Shown: positions 37,261 through 45,572, numbered from the stretch's first letter. The stretch is 64,000 nucleotides of DNA from Chryseobacterium sp. OSA05B (GCF_019970065.1 NZ_JAHXYH010000002.1:434001-498000); one strand, 5' to 3'. Notes: generated by a model not told the origin, from the sequence alone. Program-made: numbers and translations.

Positions 37261-37309
37261 AGTCTGATATCTGAGATCTGAAGTCTGTCATCTGCCATCT
37301 GTCATCTAA
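37261..37309 (-). repeat. Degenerate 7-bp array (TCTGA / CAGANNN family)
   Basis: Seven units AGTCTGA, TATCTGA, GATCTGA, AGTCTGT, CATCTGC, CATCTGT and CATCTAA keep TCT in columns 3-5. The reverse complement is the CAGANNN pattern also seen at 33281 and 60075. The last unit overlaps the stop codon (37306-37308) of the preceding minus-strand gene. Confidence 0.8.
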
Positions 37310-39183
37310 TCAACCGGTATCCTCGGCATTCTCTCACAAATCATCCCGATCAGGAAATAAGATTTGAATTTCACCTCCTCTCTTTGGAGTTTGTATTCCA
37401 AATTGAGAGGCATGGCGCTGGTTACGCTGAAGTTCTGATTTAAAATTGCATAATCATCGATTCTAAGTTCAATACTGTATTCCCCGAGAGGAATTAATTG
37501 ACTGATCATGCCGGTTTCATTGCTTTCGATCTCAAAAATCCGGTTATTATTGGTGCCTTTGATGGAAATAGCGCATTTATAGATAGGTTCATTATTGATC
37601 TTGTCCAGAATTCTGAACTGTACAACGGCACCTGCGGGCGGTGGTGGTACGGGGATGGGAATCGGCGTAGGAATTGGCGTCGGTATTGTTGGAAATTTAG
37701 GTCCCCAGGAACCCCAGGGTACTTTAATGGGGTTAGCTGGCTGGGGAGTAGGTTGTACCGGGCTGGCTCCGTGAGGAACCGGATTGAGTTGTTGTAAGTT
37801 TTTAATGTTATTGATCATGTTTCCCATGTTGGTTTTACCGGCGAAAGATGCATTGACCGTTGTTTTCATGGCATCTGCCGGTTCATGTTCCATTGCAGTT
37901 CTGGCATTGATGCTGTTGATAACTGTTGCCTTTTGGGTTCCAACAATGGCAGTTTTTCGGGCTAAATAATTTAGCTGGTCAGACTTGATGGTTTTCACAT
38001 TCGTTACCGCCTTCAGGAATTTCTGATTATTGTTTTTATTCACAAAAACTTGCTGCTTCATCACCATTGGCCCAAAATAAACCAGCTGCTCCGCATTGCT
38101 TACGCTGGCGCTGATAATAGATGGATCTAAAATTACTTTCAGATTTTTAATCAGAATCATCGTCTTCGGAAATGCAGGAAGTTTAAAATCATTGGAGATC
38201 GTCTGCCCGTCTGATATTTTTTTTGGTTCTTTCCATTCAAAATAATTGGAGAGCATGAAGTTTTTATTGAACCAGTTTCTTTTTAAGTGTACAAAAGAAT
38301 AGTCCACTTCCACAGCCTGAATCATACTTTCGTCATAATCTATCGATAAAATTTCTGACGGAATATTCTCATTACCGTTTTTCGCCTCGGAATGAAGTCC
38401 CTCGAGTTCAGATTTTTCAATACGCATGCTGTTCCATCCGGATTCATTTTCCATAAAATCGTAGGGAATGAAACTAATGTCATGAATCGAAGAATTACTG
38501 ATCACATCTGTTTTCTCAGCAGCTTCAAAAGTGTGTTTTGCATTCTGTGCCATCGCGAGATAAAGGTCGGCATCGGATGATTTGTTAATCCTTGTCAATT
38601 CCTTTTCAATCGTGTCTTTACTGCCCTTTACCTTCCATTCAGAAAAAGCGAGTTCTTTTATGTTGTTCAGGGTGACAAGTTTGTCGTTCCAGTTGCTTTT
38701 TTCTTCGTCAGTATCCAATCCGTCAAACAATAGAAGGTGGTCGGTTATTTTATTGACGGCATCTTCAAATAACGTTCTGTATTTTTTATAAGCTTTAAAT
38801 TCCTTAGTGTCACTGTTTTTAGCATCAAATAAAATGGTGCTTTTGCTGTCCAGAACTTTATCCAGATTTTCTTCCAGATTTTTCAGATTGTTTTTGTCCA
38901 GAATATCCCTGTAAATATCAAATAAAGAATTGTTCGGATTCAGATCCCAGAAGTTGGGTGAGATAGGAACAGAGTTCAGTTCATAGGCTACATTCTGCTT
39001 TTTAATAATCGAAAGCGCTTTTTTCTGTTCATCGTTCAGCAGACTCTGAGGTTTCAGAAGTTCCAGTTCCTCATTGTCATAGATTCTAAGCGATGGACAA
39101 ATCATTGGCAGGTCATTCTCCATCGAACTGTGCGACATATAGATATTCTTAAGCTTCTGGTAAACGGCTACAAAATATTTCAT
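37306..39183 (-). CDS. Large leaderless protein with shared WFN module, unknown
   Basis: I do not recognise this 625-residue protein. It has no signal peptide and no long membrane segment. Residues 1-280 are mostly helical and charged. Residues 283-355 form a module shared with the next upstream protein (VHLKRNWFNKNFMLSNYFEW, ISDGQTISN, LPAFPKTMILIKNLKV). A helical stretch, a proline-rich linker (TPIPTPIPIPVPPPP, about 498-516), a carboxypeptidase-regulatory-like beta domain (518-600) and a terminal SYFLIGMICERMPRIP motif follow. The terminal motif also has a counterpart in the neighbour. It lies in a minus-strand group with that neighbour and a muramidase. Confidence 0.75.
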   Translation of the reverse strand: MKYFVAVYQKLKNIYMSHSSMENDLPMICPSLRIYDNEELELLKPQSLLNDEQKKALSIIKKQNVAYELNSVPISPNFWDLNPNNSLFDIYRDILDKNNLKNLEENLDKVLDSKSTILFDAKNSDTKEFKAYKKYRTLFEDAVNKITDHLLLFDGLDTDEEKSNWNDKLVTLNNIKELAFSEWKVKGSKDTIEKELTRINKSSDADLYLAMAQNAKHTFEAAEKTDVISNSSIHDISFIPYDFMENESGWNSMRIEKSELEGLHSEAKNGNENIPSEILSIDYDESMIQAVEVDYSFVHLKRNWFNKNFMLSNYFEWKEPKKISDGQTISNDFKLPAFPKTMILIKNLKVILDPSIISASVSNAEQLVYFGPMVMKQQVFVNKNNNQKFLKAVTNVKTIKSDQLNYLARKTAIVGTQKATVINSINARTAMEHEPADAMKTTVNASFAGKTNMGNMINNIKNLQQLNPVPHGASPVQPTPQPANPIKVPWGSWGPKFPTIPTPIPTPIPIPVPPPPAGAVVQFRILDKINNEPIYKCAISIKGTNNNRIFEIESNETGMISQLIPLGEYSIELRIDDYAILNQNFSVTSAMPLNLEYKLQREEVKFKSYFLIGMICERMPRIPVD

Positions 39184-39259
39184 GGTTATAGTTTTTAGTT
39201 TAGAAGAATAACCGGCAGAAAAAACTTCTGCCGGCTATTCTTATTGAGAAGGATATATG

Positions 39260-39308
39260 AAGTTATAAGATGGGAAGAGGGAAGAAGGGAGGTTAGAAGT
39301 TAGTATTG
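39260..39308 (-). repeat. Weak degenerate 7-bp array
   Basis: Seven purine-rich heptads (AGTTATA, AGATGGG, AAGAGGG, AAGAAGG, GAGGTTA, GAAGTTA, GTATTGT from 39261) keep partial register. They lie in the 229-bp space between the two large unrecognised genes. The pattern could be chance in a purine-rich tract, so confidence is low. Confidence 0.4.
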
Positions 39309-39412
39309 TACATTCATCTTTTAATAGTTCTCATAAATTAATTAAAACTATACCGTGATTGAATTTTGGTACTTAATAACTTGCTTCTTCCGGCTTCAGA
39401 CTTCCTTTCTGC

Positions 39413-41014
39413 TTATGATTTTCCGTCTGCCCATTTCTTGATCTCCGGATTCGGGTTGGGAGATTTTGGAACAATGTGACATTTGTAACCGATAATGTAA
39501 ATTCCTGTAGAAGTCAGTTTTTTGCCTTCCCATTCATAGCTGGATTTTACATTCTGATTATCGTAGCTGTAGTTTCCTCCGATTACGAAAGGTCCTATTC
39601 CCACAGCACCCCCTGCTGAAACTGAGTTTTTAGCTTCCGTATACGCAGAACTGCTGTCCTTAAAGTTGAATGAAACATCTTTTGCAATAATCAGTTCTGT
39701 AATGATAGATGGCATTAATCCTTTACCTTTTCCGTCACTGATCATATCGCCGTTTAGGGTTTGTGGAGACTGTTCGTGAAGTTTCCAGTATTTGGATTCA
39801 ATAAATTGTTGATTGAACCAGCCTCTTTCCACTCGTACCTTTCCGATTTTGAAAGAGATATCCATACTTGTGTAATCAGACTTGATCTGTGTTTTCTCGT
39901 TTTTTCCTCCGGCTTTCGCTCCGATGGAGAATAGTCCCATGCTGAAACCGCCTGCAGCTCCCCAGTTGTGAATGGTTTTAGAATAATCGTAATTGGCTTT
40001 CCCTTGTGAAATAGAGATTTCTGGCCATCCTTTTGATTCTCTTAATGCATTGGCTGCTACAGGAATACATGGAGAATAGTTTGTGTAATCTAGAATTCTG
40101 GTTCTCTGGCTGTTTCTGAATTCTGCTTGGATTCTTTTCTTAATCACAAGCATGTGTTTCTCTTCAATTTCGCTCAGATAATTTTGAATTCTTTCCACAG
40201 CTTCCTTGTATCCTAAAGACTGCCATGCTTTTAAAGAGGCTTCTTCACGTTTTTTCATGTTTTTCCCGTCGATGGAAACTTTAGCCATTGCATCAGGATC
40301 TCCGTTGTCAGCTGCTGTTCTGATTTCGTTGTTGGCATCTACAATATCATAATACTTCATCTGGTACTCTACATATTTAGCATAAGTAGGCGCTACAAAG
40401 GTGTGAATCAGTTCTGGCTTGTTAAAGTCATCTACCGGAGCATTCTCATCAAAATCAGGATTTTTTACCTTTTTTATTTTGAATAATTTGTCTCTCAGAG
40501 AGTCCAGTTTTTTCTCCGTTTTTTTGTCAAAATCTGTGTCTACCACTACAGACCACTGCAAAAGATCTTCATATACTTTGGATACTCTTTTCTGAGAATC
40601 ATTCATAATGGTAATCGCTCTTCCTTTTCCGTCTGCCGTAAGTGGTGGAAGCTGCGAAGGAATAGCATCGGTCATCGCAGCGAACTGCTCCATCTGAAGA
40701 TATTTTTTGAATTTGCTGTTGGATAAAGCAGTCTGGTAAGCTTCCATGTCGACTTTCGGATTTCCGTTCGCGTCAAGGATAGGTTTTCCTGTTCCGTCCA
40801 GCATGGGTTTTGGGGAAGGTGCGTCTCCGAAAAGTCCGTTCAGGGCATAATCGAAAGTATCTTCAGAGAGTGTAATCCCTACCGGGTCAAATGCGATAAA
40901 ATCATCAGTTCCTAAATGTTCAGGATTTCCTCCGTTAGTTACTGTGTCATAAACTTGCTTTAAAAGCATGCTCATTAATGAATTTGTTTTTGCTTCTTGA
41001 GTTAAAGTTGGCAT
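39413..41014 (-). CDS. Large leaderless protein with WFN module and glycine-rich segments
   Basis: I do not recognise this 533-residue protein. There is no signal peptide. Residues 1-330 are largely helical and charged. Two similar glycine-rich segments (GGFSMGLFSIGAKAGG, about 355-370, and GGAVGIGPFVIGGNYSY, about 468-484) flank the module shared with the next gene (VRVERGWFNQQFIESKYWKL, MISDGKGKG, MPSIITELIIAKDVSF; 380-452). The C-terminus IYIIGYKCHIVPKSPNPNP matches the end of the neighbour. Amphipathic glycine-rich hairpins either side of a beta module could suit a membrane-inserting protein, but this is speculation. It has a complete promoter at 41086-41116. Confidence 0.75.
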   Translation of the reverse strand: MPTLTQEAKTNSLMSMLLKQVYDTVTNGGNPEHLGTDDFIAFDPVGITLSEDTFDYALNGLFGDAPSPKPMLDGTGKPILDANGNPKVDMEAYQTALSNSKFKKYLQMEQFAAMTDAIPSQLPPLTADGKGRAITIMNDSQKRVSKVYEDLLQWSVVVDTDFDKKTEKKLDSLRDKLFKIKKVKNPDFDENAPVDDFNKPELIHTFVAPTYAKYVEYQMKYYDIVDANNEIRTAADNGDPDAMAKVSIDGKNMKKREEASLKAWQSLGYKEAVERIQNYLSEIEEKHMLVIKKRIQAEFRNSQRTRILDYTNYSPCIPVAANALRESKGWPEISISQGKANYDYSKTIHNWGAAGGFSMGLFSIGAKAGGKNEKTQIKSDYTSMDISFKIGKVRVERGWFNQQFIESKYWKLHEQSPQTLNGDMISDGKGKGLMPSIITELIIAKDVSFNFKDSSSAYTEAKNSVSAGGAVGIGPFVIGGNYSYDNQNVKSSYEWEGKKLTSTGIYIIGYKCHIVPKSPNPNPEIKKWADGKS

Positions 41015-41402
41015 AATTATAAGTTTTTAAATTTTTCTTTGCTTACTCTTTTTTTGGTTTTCAGCATCCCCTTATTTCTATGGTACAAATGTATTTCAGT
41101 TTCGAAATAAATTCAACAGTGTTTTTCCTGTTTTTTGATGTGGTTTTTACTGTTTTTTAATTTATGTTATGTATTTTATAAATAACAATGGTTTTTCTGA
41201 GAATAATTAAATGATAGAGAGGTGATTTTTGAATATTTCCCATGAAGAAGAATGTTAAAGTTTGCATATTGTTATAATTTTTTTAAAATATTGATGTTTT
41301 GATAAAATTTTGGCAGAAGTTTTGATATCGAAACAATACTTATCGATAAGAATACCTAAAACTAATAATCACTGATTTTAACAGTTTAAATATTTAATAG
41401 TG
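41015..41402. other. Divergent promoter region, no gene
   Basis: It separates the minus-strand leaderless group from tonB. The minus-strand promoter is described at 41086-41116. On the plus side I see GATAAAATTTTGGCAG about 95 bp before tonB but no exact TAnnTTTG. No ORF or other structure is supported. Confidence 0.5.
41086..41116 (-). promoter_or_regulatory. Promoter of the leaderless muramidase group
   Basis: On the minus strand TTG (41114-41116), a 20-bp spacer and TACATTTG (41086-41093) fit the Bacteroidota housekeeping promoter at both boxes. Transcription would start near 41079, giving a leader of about 65 nt before the ATG at 41014. Confidence 0.65.
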
Positions 41403-42245
41403 ATGAAACACCTAAACCAAAACCAGGAATTTCGTTTCAACGAAGTTCTGTTCGAGCACCGAAACAAAGAATACGGTGCCTATGCATTAAGAAATGAATC
41501 AGATAGAATATTAACCAAAGCACTTTTTGTGGGCGTAAGCTTACTGGCTGCCATTTCGATAACACCACTTGTGATTTCGGCTTTTACGAACGGATCGTCT
41601 GTTCATGCACCTGTAGACGGACCGCCGGTAGTTATTAAACTAAAAAAGGTTGATGATCAACCGAGACCGCCTGTAGAAATTGTAAAACCTGTACAGCCTG
41701 TTGCCCCGCCAAATGTGAAACAAGTAGATACTTCTGTGCCCACACCTAAAAGCGATGCAATAGAGCCAATTAAACAAGATAAACCTAAAGATGCAACTCC
41801 AGGATTAATAAATGATTTCAAAGGAGAACCTGTGAAATCTGATAGCTATCTTCCTCCTCCTCCTGTTATTGGAACGGGGCCAGTTGTAAAATATACTCCG
41901 CCAGCTCCAAAAGTGGATGACAATCATATCGCAGATCCTACAGAACTGGCTTCTGAAGCTACATATGCAGGAGGAATTGATTCATTCAGAAATAAAGTAA
42001 TGAACAATTTTGACGGTTCAGGTTTTGGAGACGATGGAGGTACTATGAAAACGGTGATCACCTTTATTGTGGAAAAAGACGGAACCATCTCAGGAATAAA
42101 AGCAAATGGAAAGGATGCTGAATTTAATAATGAAGCCATCAGAACCATTAAAAATATTAAGGGTTTATGGAGACCTGCTAAAAATAAGCAAGGGGAAACC
42201 GTAAGAAGTTATTTTAAATTTCCGATTTCGATGAACTTTGAATAG
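41403..42245 (+). CDS. tonB: Energy transducer TonB
   Basis: TonB passes proton-motive-force energy to outer-membrane receptors such as the SusC- and Oar-like proteins at 4.9-12 kb. The 280-residue product has an N-terminal cytoplasmic tail (NEVLFEHRNKEYGAYALRNE, common in Bacteroidota TonB), one membrane segment (about 35-60) and a proline/lysine-rich periplasmic spacer. The C-terminal TonB domain contains MKTVITFIVEKDGTISGIKA, FNNEAIRTIKNI and WRPAKNKQGE. I take the ATG at 41403. A GTG directly before it adds only one codon. ExbB/ExbD genes are not in the window. Confidence 0.93.
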   Translation: MKHLNQNQEFRFNEVLFEHRNKEYGAYALRNESDRILTKALFVGVSLLAAISITPLVISAFTNGSSVHAPVDGPPVVIKLKKVDDQPRPPVEIVKPVQPVAPPNVKQVDTSVPTPKSDAIEPIKQDKPKDATPGLINDFKGEPVKSDSYLPPPPVIGTGPVVKYTPPAPKVDDNHIADPTELASEATYAGGIDSFRNKVMNNFDGSGFGDDGGTMKTVITFIVEKDGTISGIKANGKDAEFNNEAIRTIKNIKGLWRPAKNKQGETVRSYFKFPISMNFE

Positions 42246-42270
42246 TTGATGAAAAACAAATCTTGATAAG

Positions 42271-42308
42271 TTATCCACAAAGAATTTTTTTTGTGGATAA
42301 TTTTTTTT
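42271..42308 (+). terminator. Terminator after tonB built from two DnaA-box-like sequences
   Basis: TTATCCACAA / TTGTGGATAA form a perfect 10-bp stem with a 10-base loop, followed by T8. It works as a Rho-independent terminator for tonB. The arms are also exact copies of the DnaA-box consensus TTATCCACA in inverted orientation (42271-42279 and 42292-42300), placed 102 bp before parA. Confidence 0.85.
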
Positions 42309-42384
42309 ATTGCTAAAGTGTTTATTAACAGTATTTTAACTCAATTTTGAATTTCGTTACTCATCGAGAGCAAAGAAAAAAGTG

Positions 42385-42392
42385 TATTTTTG
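42385..42392 (+). promoter_or_regulatory. Possible -7 element (TATTTTTG) for parA
   Basis: TATTTTTG matches TAnnTTTG and lies 18 bp before the parA ATG. A -33 TTG with the proper spacing is not evident. Confidence 0.45.
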
Positions 42393-42410
42393 AAACCTAA
42401 AGTTCTAATA

Positions 42411-43184
42411 ATGGCAAAAATCATAGGTATCGCTAATCAAAAAGGAGGAGTTGGAAAAACTACCACAGCTGTAAACTTGGCGGCAGCGTTAGGGGTATTG
42501 GAAAAAAGAATATTGATCATTGATGCCGACCCGCAGGCTAATGCAACCTCGGGACTTGGTGTGGAAGACGTTCAGTATTCTACATATAATCTTCTAGAGC
42601 ACAGCGCAGATACAAGAAGTTGTATCAAAAGAACCGCTACTCCCAATCTGGATATTATCCCTTCGCATATCGACCTGGTAGCAGCGGAAATTGAGCTCGT
42701 GGACAAAGAAAACCGTGAGTACATGCTGAAGAAAGCATTGGCTGAAGTGAGAGATGATTATGACTATATCATCATTGACTGTGCACCGAGTTTAGGACTT
42801 ATTACAGTGAATGCGCTTACAGCAGCAGATTCTGTGATCATTCCGATTCAGTGTGAGTATTTCGCATTGGAAGGACTAGGAAAGCTTTTGAATACGGTAA
42901 AAAATGTGCAGAAAATCCACAACAAAGATCTTGGGATCGAAGGACTTCTTCTTACGATGTACGACAGCCGATTGAGATTATCCAATCAGGTAGTGGAAGA
43001 AGTGAACTCACATTTCCCGGACATGGTTTTTGAAACCATCATCAGCAGAAATGTAAGATTAAGCGAGGCGCCTAGTTTTGGAGAAAGTATCTTAAACTAC
43101 GATGCAGAAAGTAAAGGTGCAATCCAGTACATTCAGCTTGCAGAAGAAGTTTTGCTGAAGAATGAGAATTTAGTAAAAAATTAA
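42411..43184 (+). CDS. parA: Chromosome-partitioning ATPase ParA (Soj)
   Basis: This 257-residue ParA/MinD-superfamily ATPase drives segregation of the replication origin together with ParB. The deviant Walker A is NQKGGVGKTTTAVNLAAAL, with both signature lysines, followed by LIIDADPQANATSGLG and the Walker B IIIDCAPSLGLIT. No N-terminal DNA-binding domain precedes Walker A, which marks it as a chromosomal (Soj-type) ParA. I take the ATG at 42411, since upstream in-frame TTG codons would add a tail not found in the family. parB follows 69 bp downstream across a heptanucleotide array. Confidence 0.96.
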   Translation: MAKIIGIANQKGGVGKTTTAVNLAAALGVLEKRILIIDADPQANATSGLGVEDVQYSTYNLLEHSADTRSCIKRTATPNLDIIPSHIDLVAAEIELVDKENREYMLKKALAEVRDDYDYIIIDCAPSLGLITVNALTAADSVIIPIQCEYFALEGLGKLLNTVKNVQKIHNKDLGIEGLLLTMYDSRLRLSNQVVEEVNSHFPDMVFETIISRNVRLSEAPSFGESILNYDAESKGAIQYIQLAEEVLLKNENLVKN

Positions 43185-43215
43185 TTTAATAATAAATGGA
43201 TCCTAAGTGAATGGG

Positions 43216-43250
43216 CATCATCACTTATCAATTATCATTTATCAATTATA
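43216..43250 (+). repeat. 7-bp array (NNTNATC family) between parA and parB
   Basis: Five units CATCATC, ACTTATC, AATTATC, ATTTATC and AATTATA stand in perfect register and end 3 bp before the parB ATG. Units ATTTATC and the closing TTATA are shared with the arrays at 31203 and 45647. Confidence 0.8.
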
Positions 43251-43253
43251 TCT

Positions 43254-44144
43254 ATGAAGGACAAGAAAAGAGCTATGGGACGTGGTTTGGGCGCTATTCT
43301 AAGTGCTGAATCCAAAGCGAGTATCAACTCCGCTACCGATGAAGGAGCAGATAAGTTTGTAGGAAATATCGTAGAGGTAGCCCTTGAAGATATTTATCCG
43401 AATCCGACCCAGCCGAGAACGTATTTTGATGAAAAAGCATTGAACGAACTTGCTCTGTCGATCAAAAACTTAGGCGTAATCCAACCGGTTACCTTAAGAA
43501 AAGACGGCGAGAAATTCGAAATCATATCTGGGGAAAGACGTTACCGTGCGAGTAAAATTGCCGGACTTCCGACGATTCCTGCCTATATTCGTTTAGTCAA
43601 CGACCAGGAGCTTCTGGAAATGGCTCTTGTTGAAAATATTCAGAGAGAAGATCTTGATGCTATCGAGATTGCTTTAACGTATCAGAGACTTTTGGACGAG
43701 ATCGGTCTTACCCAGGAAAACCTGAGCCAGAGAGTAGGAAAGGACAGAAGTACCATTACCAACTCCATCAGATTGTTGAGACTGAATCCGGATATTCAGA
43801 ACGCCATCAGAAGCGGTGAGATCTCTGCCGGACACGGAAGAGCCATCATCAGTCTTGAGAGTGAAGAGCATCAGCAGATCCTATTTGACCTGATCATCAA
43901 AGAAAAACTCAATGTACGTCAGGCTGAACAGGCTGCGACTGCATTGAAAAACCCTAAATCACCGGCAGCGAAAAAAATAAATGCTGAACTTTCCAACAAT
44001 TTTAAGAAAGCCCAGAAAACAATCGCTGATATTTTAGACGTAAAAGTAGAGATCAAAACCTCCGGAAACGGTAAAAAAGGTAAAATTGTCCTGGACTTCA
44101 AAAATGAAGAAGAACTGGAGTATATTTTATCCCATATTAAATAA
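43254..44144 (+). CDS. parB: Chromosome-partitioning protein ParB
   Basis: This 296-residue ParB binds parS near the origin and spreads as a CTP-dependent clamp. It begins with the basic KKRAMGRGLGAIL and contains the CTPase/ParB-N motifs NPTQPR and EIISGERRYRAS (GERRYRA box), then ENIQREDLDAIE and the HTH LTQENLSQRVGKDRSTITNSIRLL. The C-terminal dimerisation segment follows. No obvious GTTNCACGTGNAAC-type parS site is seen in the window. Its stop codon overlaps the next start (TAATG). Confidence 0.97.
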   Translation: MKDKKRAMGRGLGAILSAESKASINSATDEGADKFVGNIVEVALEDIYPNPTQPRTYFDEKALNELALSIKNLGVIQPVTLRKDGEKFEIISGERRYRASKIAGLPTIPAYIRLVNDQELLEMALVENIQREDLDAIEIALTYQRLLDEIGLTQENLSQRVGKDRSTITNSIRLLRLNPDIQNAIRSGEISAGHGRAIISLESEEHQQILFDLIIKEKLNVRQAEQAATALKNPKSPAAKKINAELSNNFKKAQKTIADILDVKVEIKTSGNGKKGKIVLDFKNEEELEYILSHIK

Positions 44145-44803
44145 TGAAGAAAATACTTTTCACATTTTTTTTGTGCACTTTTGCTTTCGTTTATTCGCAG
44201 GTAGTTCCCGGCGATACTGTTCGTATAGGACCACTTCCGAAGGATAGTGTAGCTGTGATCACACAACCGGCAAAGACTGCAAAACCCGTAAAAACAGAAG
44301 CCAAGATTATAGAAGATCTTGAAAATGCAAACGGACCCACAAAGAAAACCATTAAACTTAATCCTACAAGAGCCGGACTGTATTCTGCAGTATTTCCGGG
44401 GCTTGGGCAGTATTATAACAAAAGGTACATCAAAATTCCAATTGTTTGGGGTGCTGTGGGGGCTGGTATTGGATATACACTATGGAGCAATAATCAGTAC
44501 AAAAAGTACAGAGAATATTACGTGGCAAAACTTAACGGAACACCTAATGAATTTGTAGACAGTCACCCGTGGCTTGATAAAAAGGCTTTTGGAAATGCCC
44601 AGGACAGATATAAAAGACAGCGTGATTATGCGATTGCCATCACAGGTCTTATTTATATCCTGAACATTGTAGATGCCGTGGTAGATGCCCATCTTTACGA
44701 AAGCCGCCATGACCCGGATCTTAGTTTTAACCCTACGGTCATTCAGGATCAATATGGGTTTTCTACTCCGAAAACAGGCTTAAGTTTAAGCTATAGATTT
44801 TAA
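44144..44803 (+). CDS. DUF5683-family membrane protein
   Basis: This 219-residue protein has a signal peptide (to FVYSQ), a linker and a conserved region starting LNPTRAGLYSAVFPGLGQYYNKRYIKIP. That motif, with GAGIGYTLWSNNQYKKYREYY and AITGLIYILNIVDAVVDAHLYE, identifies the DUF5683 family of Bacteroidota, usually found between parB and dapB as here. It has two hydrophobic segments in the conserved part. Function unknown. It is coupled to parB by a one-base stop/start overlap. Confidence 0.9.
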   Translation: MKKILFTFFLCTFAFVYSQVVPGDTVRIGPLPKDSVAVITQPAKTAKPVKTEAKIIEDLENANGPTKKTIKLNPTRAGLYSAVFPGLGQYYNKRYIKIPIVWGAVGAGIGYTLWSNNQYKKYREYYVAKLNGTPNEFVDSHPWLDKKAFGNAQDRYKRQRDYAIAITGLIYILNIVDAVVDAHLYESRHDPDLSFNPTVIQDQYGFSTPKTGLSLSYRF

Positions 44804-44870
44804 AACAGAATTTTAATAAAAGTTGATATGAACCGTAAGGTTGATACCATAATCATAAATAAGATATCAC

Positions 44871-45572
44871 ATGAGAATAGCATTAGTTGGATACGGTAAA
44901 ATGGGGAAGATCATTGATGAGATCGCACAAAAGCGAGGTCATGAAATCGTAGCCCGCCTGAAAGAAACTCCAACCGCTGAAAATCTTAATAATCCGGACG
45001 TAGCGATCGAATTTTCATTACCTGAAGTGGCTTATGATAATATCAAAGCATGTCTTGAACATAAAATCCCGGTGATCTGTGGTACCACAGGCTGGCTGGA
45101 GAAAAAAGAAGAGGTTGAAAAAATAGCTGTAGACAACGACAGTGCATTCTTATACGGGTCCAATTTTAGTTTAGGCGTAAATTTATTTTTTGCTTTGAAC
45201 GAAAAAGTAGCCGATATCATGAAAAATGTGGATGAATATTCATGCCAGCTGGAAGAAATTCACCATGTACACAAAAAAGATGCTCCCAGCGGGACAGCAA
45301 TTTCTATCGCTGAAGGAATCATCAAAAATAATCCTAAATTTAATGCATGGAAACTGGAAGAAACCCAAGGTAAGGAATTGGGAATTTTCGCCATCCGTGA
45401 AGATGAAGTTCCTGGTACCCACAGCGTTTATTACAAAAGTGAAGTAGACGAAATTGAAATAAAACATACTGCCTTCAACAGAAACGGGTTTGCACTCGGA
45501 GCTGTGGTCGCTGCAGAATGGATTAAAGATAAAAAAGGAAACTTCACAATGAAAGACGTTTTGGGGCTTTAA
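44871..45572 (+). CDS. dapB: 4-hydroxy-tetrahydrodipicolinate reductase DapB
   Basis: DapB reduces hydroxy-tetrahydrodipicolinate in the lysine and meso-diaminopimelate pathway and so supplies peptidoglycan precursors. The 233-residue product has the nucleotide motif ALVGYGKMGKIIDE, CGTTGWLEK, the catalytic EIHHVHKKDAPSGTAIS and HTAFNRNGFALGAVVAAEWI. The length is at the short end, as in other Bacteroidota. It stands in the conserved parAB-DUF5683-dapB-lepB order. Confidence 0.97.
   Translation: MRIALVGYGKMGKIIDEIAQKRGHEIVARLKETPTAENLNNPDVAIEFSLPEVAYDNIKACLEHKIPVICGTTGWLEKKEEVEKIAVDNDSAFLYGSNFSLGVNLFFALNEKVADIMKNVDEYSCQLEEIHHVHKKDAPSGTAISIAEGIIKNNPKFNAWKLEETQGKELGIFAIREDEVPGTHSVYYKSEVDEIEIKHTAFNRNGFALGAVVAAEWIKDKKGNFTMKDVLGL

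Noticed and set aside
32166-37309. Heptanucleotide arrays considered as CRISPR arrays
   Set aside because: Units are 7 bp with no spacers, there is no 25-40 bp repeat, and no cas gene is in the window.
36281-41014. The muramidase group considered as a prophage lysis module
   Set aside because: No holin, tail, capsid, integrase or terminase gene is seen nearby, and the partners do not resemble phage proteins.
42246-42410. The tonB-parA gap considered as oriC
   Set aside because: Only two DnaA boxes are present and no extended AT-rich unwinding element or further boxes are seen. The hairpin has a simpler role as terminator, so only the coincidence is reported.
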